Positions 57,452 through 64,000 of a DNA stretch of 64,000 bases are shown here, piece after piece. The stretch is from Herbinix hemicellulosilytica. Lineage in GTDB: Bacteria; Bacillota; Clostridia; Lachnospirales; Lachnospiraceae. The notes beneath the pieces are model-generated. The model ran no database searches and had not been told where the DNA came from. It was given only the letters and a program-made list of their open reading frames with translations. The position numbers were made by a program, and so were the translations under genes. The stretch's first letter is position 1, and the number at the start of each line of letters is the position of its first letter. Where the stretch lies: NCBI RefSeq assembly GCF_002904165.1, contig NZ_CVTD020000008.1, positions 124,001 to 188,000 on the forward strand, read 5' to 3'.

Positions 57452-58342
57452 ATGTTTAAACAGACAGACGAAAAACGATTCAGGATATTCTCCACGGTGT
57501 TTTTATGCTTACTTACCATTATTGCACTACTTCCAATAATTTTGATAGTTATTGCATCGTTTACTGATGAAAAATCTTTATTATCTTACGGATATTCATA
57601 TTTTCCCAAAGCGTGGAGCTTTAATGCATATATTTATTTGATTAATCAAAGCAAATTGATTTTAAGGGCTTATGGAGTAACGGTTTTTGTAACGGCGGTA
57701 GGAACGGTAACAAGTGTATTGGTTACAACCATGCTGGCTTATCCGATGTCGCGAAAAAACTTTAAATACAGAAATCTGCTTTCATTCTTTGTTTTCTTTA
57801 CCATGTTATTTAACGGTGGTATCGTATCCAGTTATATGATGTGGACCAATATATTTAAAATCAAAAACACCATTTGGGCATTAATAATACCTAATTACCT
57901 GGTTACAGGATTTAATGTATTCTTGGTAAGAAACTATTACTCAAACAATGTACCTGATGCCATAATTGAATCTGCCCAGATTGACGGCGCCACCGAGATG
58001 CGGATATTTTGGAAGATTATTATACCCTTATCCGTACCTACCATAGCCACAATAAGCCTCTTTACCGCCTTATGCTATTGGAATGACTGGCTGAACGGCT
58101 TGTATTATATTACTAAGTCTGAATTGTTTGGTATTCAAAATCTTCTTATTAAGATAATGAATAACGTGCAATTTTTAAAATCAGGTTCATCAAATTATCT
58201 TGGAGTAGGCAATATGAATTTGCCGGGCACTTCTGTCAGAATGGCGATGGCTGTTATCGGAATTTTGCCTATTGTGATAATATACCCGTTTGTTCAAAAA
58301 TATTTTATTAAAGGTGTAATAGTAGGGGCTGTTAAAGGATAA
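57452..58342 (+). CDS. Sugar ABC transporter permease (YtcP/LplC-like)
   Basis: 296 residues, six membrane segments, EAA-type loop ESAQIDGATEMRIFWKIIIPLSVP, ending YPFVQKYFIKGVIVGAVKG, the usual end of this group. Partner of the preceding permease. AGGAGG lies 8 nt before the ATG. Confidence 0.94.
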   Translation: MFKQTDEKRFRIFSTVFLCLLTIIALLPIILIVIASFTDEKSLLSYGYSYFPKAWSFNAYIYLINQSKLILRAYGVTVFVTAVGTVTSVLVTTMLAYPMSRKNFKYRNLLSFFVFFTMLFNGGIVSSYMMWTNIFKIKNTIWALIIPNYLVTGFNVFLVRNYYSNNVPDAIIESAQIDGATEMRIFWKIIIPLSVPTIATISLFTALCYWNDWLNGLYYITKSELFGIQNLLIKIMNNVQFLKSGSSNYLGVGNMNLPGTSVRMAMAVIGILPIVIIYPFVQKYFIKGVIVGAVKG

Positions 58343-58428
58343 AAAGCATTATAGGGGTTATATGAAAAAATCAAATATTGTTCATACAGACAGAAATAAT
58401 CATACGTATAAATTATAAAGAATCCTTG

Positions 58429-58570
58429 GGACAGGTTCTTAACATGACCAGTAAGTATCTTTTGTTCGGATCAACTTTGCGAAATATCAGTGCAATAATA
58501 TTACCGGATATTTTAGCACCACTATAAAATGATACTACGGGTGCTGTTAAGAGACCTGTCCTTTATAAAA
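58429..58570 (+). ncRNA. Structured intergenic RNA candidate
   Basis: GGACAGGTTCTTAAC (58429-58443) pairs with GTTAAGAGACCTGTCC (58546-58561) with a one-base bulge. Inside are AGCACC (58516-58521) / GGTGCT (58540-58545) and further weak pairs. TTTATAAA follows. It may be a terminator or an attenuator between the permease and the DUF3237 gene; no known class is recognised. 58343-58428 and 58571-58770 show no gene. Confidence 0.45.
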
Positions 58571-58770
58571 GCAGCCTTACAACTAAAGTAATGAATTTAT
58601 ATTTTATATTAAGATCAATATCAAATGTTTGTAAATATTGATAGTCTTAGCAATAAAATGCCGCAAAGACTATGAATAAGACGGCAGATAATTTAAGAAT
58701 ACATATTTAGCAGTTGTTGGATGAACAGAAATATTCAAGGTATAGTCTGATAAAAATTTGGAGGGTATAT

Positions 58771-59187
58771 ATGAAGCTGGATGCTGAACATATCATGACA
58801 CTGCATGTGGAGTGCAAAGACAGCCTGGAAGTTAAAAACGACGGGAGAGGTTATTTGAGAGTTATTCCTATAGTAGGCGGAAGTGTAGAAGGCAAAATAA
58901 ACGGTGAAGTAGTCTGTGGCGGTGCGGACTGGAATACCTCATATGAATCAGGTATTGCCCATGTATGTGCAAAATATCTTATTAAAACAACTGACGGAGA
59001 GTATATAGATATACAAAATGAGGGCATAATTAAATTTGATTTGGAATCAAAAATTAAAACCACTCCCAGATTTAAGGCAGATATGAACGGGAAGTATAAT
59101 TGGCTTAATTATGGTGTATATGTTGCCTCTTTAGATGCGGGAGAAAAAGTGGGGCAGGTAGTAATTACGGTTTACAAATTAGATTAG
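58771..59187 (+). CDS. DUF3237 family protein
   Basis: 138 residues from ATG 58771, after GGAGGG; the frame reaches 58714 without a site. DUF3237 is a small lipocalin-like fold: LRVIPIVGGSVEGKINGEVVCGGADWN near residues 31-57 and AKYLIKTTDGEYIDIQNEG in the middle are the family pattern. Function unknown; members often sit in catabolic gene clusters. It is 24 bp upstream of an SGNH hydrolase gene. Confidence 0.85.
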   Translation: MKLDAEHIMTLHVECKDSLEVKNDGRGYLRVIPIVGGSVEGKINGEVVCGGADWNTSYESGIAHVCAKYLIKTTDGEYIDIQNEGIIKFDLESKIKTTPRFKADMNGKYNWLNYGVYVASLDAGEKVGQVVITVYKLD

Positions 59188-59211
59188 ATTTAAAAACAGG
59201 GCGGTGAAAAT

Positions 59212-60399
59212 ATGAAATGGAAAATGGCCTGGAGTTACCAGCCCATAAACCACAATACGTGTATAGGTACAATCACAAATACAACATTAAGAGGGTTTTT
59301 TAAAAATAATTTAAATGGGAATAAGCTCAGAATAAGATTTTCAAATCCGTATTCTCCGGAATCTTTGATATTTGACCATGTAACAATAGGAAAAAGAATA
59401 AGCGGTGATATAGAAGGTTTCCATACTGTTAGATATAAGGGAAATGAACTTATAAAAATAGAACCGGGAGATGTTTTTACAAGTGATGAAATTGATATGG
59501 ATATAAAGCCTGGTGAAGATATAGTTTTGTCCATATATATTAAGGATACAGCAAATATTTACTGTGTTTGTTCCACATGGTCGGCAAAAAGCTGGAACAC
59601 AAAATACGGTATAGGCAAGGATTATACCCTGGACAAGTCTTTCCCCGAAACTGATAATTACGATATATATCCCGTACTTCAATATGATGTAAACAGGGCA
59701 AATCATATTTTCGGCATAAGTGCTATTGAGGTTTTGACAGACGATAATGTAAAAACCATGGCTCTCTTTGGGGATTCCATAACCCACATGTCTTACTACA
59801 GCGACGTTCTGACCGATAAAATTATAGAAAAATATCCAGGAAAAATTACAATAGTAAACCGAGGTATTGGGGGAAACAGGCTCCTTCATGATTATACCCG
59901 CTTGGCGGAGATACCAAGCGGCGGCACTATATTTGGCGGCCCCGGTATAGAGAGGTTTGAAAGAGATATATACAGGTGGGATGTACCGGATTATGTAGTG
60001 GTTTTAATTGGAATTAATGATTTTACCCATCCTTATTTCTTTAACCGTAATGATGAAATTATTACTTTGGAAGAATACAAGAAGGGACTGCTAAGACTAA
60101 TTGACCTGGCTCATTCAAAAGGAAGCAAAATATATATAGGCACCGTGATACCATTCAAGAAAGACAAACTTGAATGGTTTGACGAGGTAGAAAGCCTGCG
60201 AAATGAAGCCAACGAGTGGATAAGAAAGCAAAAGGAAGCAGACGGGTATATAGATTTTGACCTGGCTGTAAGAGATGCCGATGATCCTGAAAAAATTGAT
60301 GATACTTGCCATATTGGTGACGGAATACATCCCAACGAAGAAGGCGGAAAAAGAATGGCTTATGCCGTACCGCTCGAATTATTATTAAAGGAGGATTAA
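59212..60399 (+). CDS. SGNH/GDSL-type hydrolase
   Basis: 395 residues. Residues 1-180 are a beta-rich domain (carbohydrate- or substrate-binding like); the hydrolase starts at the GDS block FGDSITHMSYYSDV (Ser189), with GIGGNRLL, VVLIGINDF and the Asp-His pair DGIHPNEEGG. Usually deacetylates or deesterifies sugars. No signal peptide, so it acts inside the cell after uptake. One base separates it from the Nif3-like gene. Confidence 0.9.
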   Translation: MKWKMAWSYQPINHNTCIGTITNTTLRGFFKNNLNGNKLRIRFSNPYSPESLIFDHVTIGKRISGDIEGFHTVRYKGNELIKIEPGDVFTSDEIDMDIKPGEDIVLSIYIKDTANIYCVCSTWSAKSWNTKYGIGKDYTLDKSFPETDNYDIYPVLQYDVNRANHIFGISAIEVLTDDNVKTMALFGDSITHMSYYSDVLTDKIIEKYPGKITIVNRGIGGNRLLHDYTRLAEIPSGGTIFGGPGIERFERDIYRWDVPDYVVVLIGINDFTHPYFFNRNDEIITLEEYKKGLLRLIDLAHSKGSKIYIGTVIPFKKDKLEWFDEVESLRNEANEWIRKQKEADGYIDFDLAVRDADDPEKIDDTCHIGDGIHPNEEGGKRMAYAVPLELLLKED

Positions 60400-60400
60400 T

Positions 60401-61225
60401 ATGACTGTAAGAGAGGTTATAGATAAAATTATAGAAAAAACGGGAGCATGCCCTTTGCCTTTTGATAAAACCTGTGATCTTTTGATAACTGGAAATTACG
60501 ATACAGAGGTTACGAAAATTGTAACAACTTTTATGGCTACCGTGGAGGTAATAAAAAAGGCAATTGAAATAGGAGCCAATATGATTATTACTCATGAACC
60601 GACATGGTTTACCGGCATTGATAAGACCGATTGGCTTCAAAACGATCCGGTATATATAAAGAAAAAGGAGCTTATAGACAAGCATAATATAGCCATATGG
60701 AGATTTCATGACCATATGCATATGGGAACAGAAGACGGAATATACAGGGGCTTTAACATGGAATTTGGATGGGAAAAGTACAGAATCAATAATCCCGATT
60801 CCATGAAGCATTTTGGAGTATGCTACCAGCTTCCCGAAACAACCTTGGAAGAACTTTGCAACTTTTTTAAAGAAAAACTGGATATGAAAGTTGTTCAGAT
60901 TATAGGCGACCCGAAAATGAAAGTTGAAAGGGTAAGCGTTCTTGTTGGTGGCGGAAGTCTTGGGCTTGGAAGGGAAGAAATGCCCATGCAACTTATGAAT
61001 GAAAACAACCTGGATCTTTTGATTTGCGGAGAAATTACCGAATGGACCACTTGCGCATATGTAAGGGATGCTGCCGAACTCGGTTTTAACAAAGGTATGC
61101 TTATTTTAGGCCATGAAAGAACCGAAGAGCCGGGAATGAAACATCTTGTATCCTGGCTTAAGGACATAGTAGGCGATACGGAAGTGCATTTTATAGATTC
61201 AAAGGAACCTTTTCAGTATTTATAA
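60401..61225 (+). CDS. Nif3-like dinuclear metal protein
   Basis: 274 residues. Nif3 family (GTP cyclohydrolase I type 2/NIF3), with a dinuclear metal site. Visible: GANMIITHEPTWFTGIDKTDW near the N-terminus, DHMHMGTEDGIYRGFNME, and the end MLILGHERTEEPGMKHLVSWL. It is shorter than the 370-residue canonical form. Its presence in a sugar-uptake cluster suggests it is an enzyme of the pathway rather than a housekeeping copy; no reaction is known. Confidence 0.85.
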   Translation: MTVREVIDKIIEKTGACPLPFDKTCDLLITGNYDTEVTKIVTTFMATVEVIKKAIEIGANMIITHEPTWFTGIDKTDWLQNDPVYIKKKELIDKHNIAIWRFHDHMHMGTEDGIYRGFNMEFGWEKYRINNPDSMKHFGVCYQLPETTLEELCNFFKEKLDMKVVQIIGDPKMKVERVSVLVGGGSLGLGREEMPMQLMNENNLDLLICGEITEWTTCAYVRDAAELGFNKGMLILGHERTEEPGMKHLVSWLKDIVGDTEVHFIDSKEPFQYL

Positions 61226-61267
61226 ATGATTATTAATATGGAATAAATTTAATGTTCCATAATTTTA

Positions 61268-61322
61268 TTGCCGTATCTTTGATTGTCCACTATAATTAAA
61301 TTATATTTTAATATAGTGGAGG
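61268..61322 (+). promoter_or_regulatory. Promoter of the LacI-type gene with overlapping palindrome
   Basis: TTGCCG (61268-61273), 17-nt spacer, TATAAT (61291-61296). The inverted repeat TCCACTATAATTAAA (61286-61300) / TTTAATATAGTGGA (61307-61320) overlaps the -10 box and part of the ribosome site GGAGG (61318-61322). It could be the regulator's own operator or a translation-controlling hairpin. Confidence 0.6.
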
Positions 61323-61327
61323 TAATT

Positions 61328-62302
61328 ATGCCTAGTATACGGGATGTGGCCAAAGAGGCCGGAGTAGGTGTCGGAACGGTTTCAAGAGCTCTAAGCGGAA
61401 AAGGTTATGTGGCGCCGGAAACTAAGAAAAAAATTTTAGAGATAGCAAAAAAACTTGATTATAATCCCAATGAAATAGCTAAGAATTTAGCCAGTAAACG
61501 AACAGGAATAATCGGAATAGTCGTACCTGATATCGAGAATCCTTTTTGGGGAAAATTTCTTAAATATACTGAAATAGAATTATATAATAACGGGTTTAAG
61601 GCTTTGATATGCAATACAATCGGTGTAAGCAACAGGGAACAGGATTTTATTGATTTAATGAAACGAAAAGTAATAGACGGACTAATAGTTGCAGCCCATT
61701 CACTAAACAATGAAGCATATCAGGGCCTTAAGCGACCGGTTATCAGTTTTGAAAGAGATATGGGGCCTAATATCCCTCAAGTCTGCTCCAATCACAAACA
61801 AGGAGGCAGACTTGCTGCAGAAAAACTTTTAAAAGCCGGATGTAAGCAGGTTATTCAGCTGGGCGGTACCTATAATGGTTTTACTCCTGCAGATGAACGG
61901 CATTATGAATTTAAAAGAGTTATGGAAGCAGCAGGAGCCAGTGTAACAACAATAGGCATGACATGGGATATGGTCAGTTATGAACATTACCGCAGGACTA
62001 TGGAAAATTATATGGAGTTATTCAGCAAAGTAGACGGTATATTTACGGCTGATATCGGGGCTTATTTTTGCCTGGCTTTTGCTAAAAAGAAAGGAATAAG
62101 GGTTCCTGAAGACTTAAAAATCATCGGATTTGACGGACTTGAAATAACAAGGATGTCAGACCCTCAAATAACAACTATAGTACAGGATATCCCTGCTATG
62201 GCACGAATTTGTGTGGAGTGTATGAGAGACATGCTTAATGGGCAAAAAGTAGAATCGAAATATATGGTAGATGTTAAGGTCCAGGAAGGTGGAACGGTTT
62301 AA
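61328..62302 (+). CDS. LacI-family transcriptional regulator
   Basis: 324 residues from ATG 61328, after GTGGAGG; the frame extends to 61283. HTH SIRDVAKEAGVGVGTVSRALSG with hinge ILEIAKKLDYNPNEIAKNLASKRTG, then the ligand domain. Probably represses the cluster when its sugar is absent. A perfect palindrome downstream at 62434-62447 and the inverted repeat at 61286-61320 are possible sites. Confidence 0.95.
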   Translation: MPSIRDVAKEAGVGVGTVSRALSGKGYVAPETKKKILEIAKKLDYNPNEIAKNLASKRTGIIGIVVPDIENPFWGKFLKYTEIELYNNGFKALICNTIGVSNREQDFIDLMKRKVIDGLIVAAHSLNNEAYQGLKRPVISFERDMGPNIPQVCSNHKQGGRLAAEKLLKAGCKQVIQLGGTYNGFTPADERHYEFKRVMEAAGASVTTIGMTWDMVSYEHYRRTMENYMELFSKVDGIFTADIGAYFCLAFAKKKGIRVPEDLKIIGFDGLEITRMSDPQITTIVQDIPAMARICVECMRDMLNGQKVESKYMVDVKVQEGGTV

Positions 62303-62433
62303 TGCGTTCTATAAATCTGAAATATTAATATATTAGTAACAGAGCAAAATAGTAATATAATTTGTTTAAAACATATAAAATTTATACACTTTTTTGTAAT
62401 TGACAAAATGGATGGAAAATTATATATTTTAAA

Positions 62434-62447
62434 TGGAAACGTTTCCA
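62434..62447. promoter_or_regulatory. LacI/cre-type operator
   Basis: TGGAAACGTTTCCA, a perfect 14-bp palindrome with a central CG, is the type of site bound by LacI-family regulators, including CcpA. It lies in the gap upstream of the permease remnant and the esterase gene. Confidence 0.65.
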
Positions 62448-62591
62448 CATACATATGATAAATTTTTCTGTTATCTAACATTGATATTTTGATTAATGAA
62501 GGTTTATAAACAAGACTGAGATAAAGCGGCACTTATAGACGGATGCTGCTTTTACGTTATTAACCAATAAGTCAGCGGATTATTCTCCTAT

Positions 62592-62693
62592 GATTGCCAA
62601 ATTGGTAAGGGGATAATTCCAATCTTAGTATTTTATTTATTTGAACAAGGATATATAATAGAAGGTGTAGTTTTAGGCCGTGTAAAAGGTTAA
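62592..62693 (+). pseudogene. C-terminal remnant of a carbohydrate ABC permease
   Basis: The frame 62592-62693 ends KGIIPILVFYLFEQGYIIEG, then VVLGRVKG and a stop. This matches the closing part of YtcP/MalG-type permeases, e.g. the end of the permease at 57452 (KYFIKGVIVGAVKG). No start codon, membrane body or EAA loop remains, so a second permease gene has been deleted here. Confidence 0.6.
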
Positions 62694-62745
62694 TTAAATT
62701 GTGGAACAGATTAAAAAGAGTAAATAATGAATGGGGGTAGTATCT

Positions 62746-63543
62746 ATGGCTATTTTCCAGGTAGATGTATATTCAAAATCATTAGCGAAAAGTACTTGTT
62801 TTCATATGGTAATACCTAATGATGTTCCTCCAATGATGATTGAGGGTAATGAAAACTATAACAGGAAGATGAAAACATTGTTCTTACTCCACGGTTATTC
62901 GGGGGCGAGTAAGGATTGGTTACTCGGAAGTTCCGTTCAGGAGCTGGCTATTAAGTATAATATGGCTGTAGTTATGCCATCAGGTGACAACAGCTTTTAT
63001 TTGGACGGAAAAGGAACAGGAAGAGCCTATGGAACATATGTAGGGCAAGAATTGGTCGATTATGTCAGAAAGACATTTAATTTGGCCATGAACAGAGAGG
63101 ATACCTTTATAGGCGGTCTTTCTATGGGAGGATTTGGAGCTATCCGTACTGGCTTATATTATCATGAAACCTTCGGTAAAATTGTGGGTCTTTCTTCGGC
63201 GTTAATTATCCATAATGTGAAGAACAAAAAAGAAGGTTTTAAGGACCCCATAGCAGATTATGATTATTACACTTTGGTATTCGGAAACCTGGATAAATTG
63301 GAAAACAGCGTAAATAATCCCGAATACCTGATTAAGAAGCTAAAAGAAGAAAACAAGCAAATACCTAAAATATATATGGCTTGCGGAACTGAGGATTTTC
63401 TGATTGAGGAAAACAGGGCATTTTTCAAATTTTTAAAGGATGAAAATATTGATGTAGAATATGTTGAAAGTCCCGGAGCTCATAACTGGGATTTCTGGAA
63501 TGCTTATCTTGAGCCTTCCATCAAGTGGTTGTTGAGTAATTAG
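62746..63543 (+). CDS. Serine esterase of the esterase D/tributyrin esterase type
   Basis: 265 residues from ATG 62746, after GGGGG; the ATG at 62731 overlaps that site. Alpha/beta hydrolase: LFLLHGYSG, nucleophile Ser in GGLSMGGFGAI, and catalytic His in SPGAHNWDFW. It resembles feruloyl/acetyl esterases and S-formylglutathione hydrolase. No signal peptide. In this cluster a sugar-ester substrate is likely. Confidence 0.92.
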   Translation: MAIFQVDVYSKSLAKSTCFHMVIPNDVPPMMIEGNENYNRKMKTLFLLHGYSGASKDWLLGSSVQELAIKYNMAVVMPSGDNSFYLDGKGTGRAYGTYVGQELVDYVRKTFNLAMNREDTFIGGLSMGGFGAIRTGLYYHETFGKIVGLSSALIIHNVKNKKEGFKDPIADYDYYTLVFGNLDKLENSVNNPEYLIKKLKEENKQIPKIYMACGTEDFLIEENRAFFKFLKDENIDVEYVESPGAHNWDFWNAYLEPSIKWLLSN

Positions 63544-63632
63544 ACCGCTCTTAATTTTCTACATGCCAATGTTTTAAACAGTAAAGTTAAGGACATTATA
63601 TACTAAGGAACATAAATCAGGAGGGCTTATAC

Positions 63633-64000
63633 ATGAATTTTAAAGACAATGAAACCGGCAGGCTAAACAGGGTTATTGACCTGGAATCAATACTTGAAAA
63701 TTTATCCGGTATATATAATATCGATGACACAGAAAATATACCGAAAGGTGATATGCCCGGAGATAAAATAAAAATAGGCGAAAGTCATATAAAAAAGGCT
63801 CAGATAATTCTCCCGAGGCTTCTTAAAATGCTTGTTCCCATTTTAAACGAGAATCCCAATAAAAGAGCGGTTGTTGCGGTTTGCGGAGGCTCCGGGGTAG
63901 GTAAATCGGAAATAGCATCTTTACTGTCTTACTATCTGAATAAATTGAATATAGGAAGCTACACCTTATCCGGTGACAACTATCCCCACAGAATACCCAA
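63633..64000 (+). CDS. P-loop kinase-like ATP-binding protein, 3'-truncated by window edge
   Basis: At least 122 residues; the frame is open through the end of the window. After a 90-residue helical start (NFKDNETGRLNRVIDLESIL) comes a Walker A loop GGSGVGKSEIAS and then SGDNYPHRIP, the kind of motif seen in uridine kinase/phosphoribulokinase-like proteins. It probably phosphorylates a small molecule or binds a nucleotide in the carbohydrate cluster. AGGAGGG lies 8 nt before the ATG. Confidence 0.8.
   Translation, partial: MNFKDNETGRLNRVIDLESILENLSGIYNIDDTENIPKGDMPGDKIKIGESHIKKAQIILPRLLKMLVPILNENPNKRAVVAVCGGSGVGKSEIASLLSYYLNKLNIGSYTLSGDNYPHRIP

Noticed and set aside
60155-60991. Minus-strand open frame of 278 codons
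   Set aside because: It lies opposite the SGNH and Nif3-like genes, both with clear motifs and ribosome sites. Its product is a His/Tyr/Phe-rich sequence with no family features.
1-64000. CRISPR array, prophage or intact insertion sequence
   Set aside because: No regularly spaced repeats, integrase, transposase or phage structural gene was seen.

Overview
The window is chromosomal DNA from a low-GC, AT-rich-intergenic Firmicute, most likely an anaerobic spore-forming member of the Clostridia (Lachnospiraceae-like). The indications are strong AGGAGG-type ribosome sites, GTG and TTG starts, FabK instead of FabI, type III glutamine synthetase, rubrerythrin, a YtvI-type membrane protein and DUF1540/DUF2935 proteins. 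The species cannot be named from the sequence alone. Nothing looks like a phage, an intact insertion sequence or a CRISPR array.

Region 1-7 kb: the 3' part of a BIG2/BspA-like surface protein; a two-gene operon resembling the MurL/MurD2 route that makes the D-Glu of peptidoglycan from L-Glu by ligation followed by epimerisation; a frameshifted zinc-ribbon mini-gene; a YitT-type membrane protein and a PAP2 phosphatase. Region 7-12.2 kb: two nearly duplicate serpin lipoproteins flank a secreted papain/C39-like cysteine protease gene that carries a frameshift and sits between perfect 22-nt inverted repeats. Two tRNA-Gly(GCC) genes with a decayed sugar-isomerase-like fragment between them follow. 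Region 12.2-19 kb: a nitroreductase/AraC pair, an SH3 lipoprotein, and a LysR regulator divergent from leuBCD.

Region 19-28 kb: a half-size EamA transporter, a LysM protein, a structured RNA candidate, an XRE regulator followed by a PII-like protein and a DUF1538 membrane protein with its own PII-like tail, DUF2935 and DUF1540 proteins, and a minus-strand Pit/DUF47/YtvI cluster. Region 28-40 kb: ilvD-ilvB, serC-serA-DUF1015, rubrerythrin, a promoter-driven structured leader RNA, a YesL protein and glnN. With leuBCD these make the middle of the window rich in branched-chain amino acid, serine and nitrogen assimilation genes. Region 40-50.4 kb: a complete type II fatty acid synthesis operon (marR/fabT-fabH-acpP-fabK-fabD-fabG-fabF-accB-fabZ-accC-accD-accA) with two FabT-like operators at its promoter.

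Region 50.4-64 kb: a ribbon-helix-helix regulator with a decayed downstream gene, then a carbohydrate-uptake locus. It has a YesN/YesM two-component system divergent from an LplA/LplB/YtcP-type ABC importer, followed by DUF3237, SGNH hydrolase, Nif3-like, LacI regulator, serine esterase and a P-loop kinase-like gene cut by the window end. A perfect LacI-type operator and the leftover C-terminus of a second ABC permease lie inside it. The hydrolases and the absence of any glycosidase suggest use of an esterified oligosaccharide, but the substrate cannot be read from the sequence.
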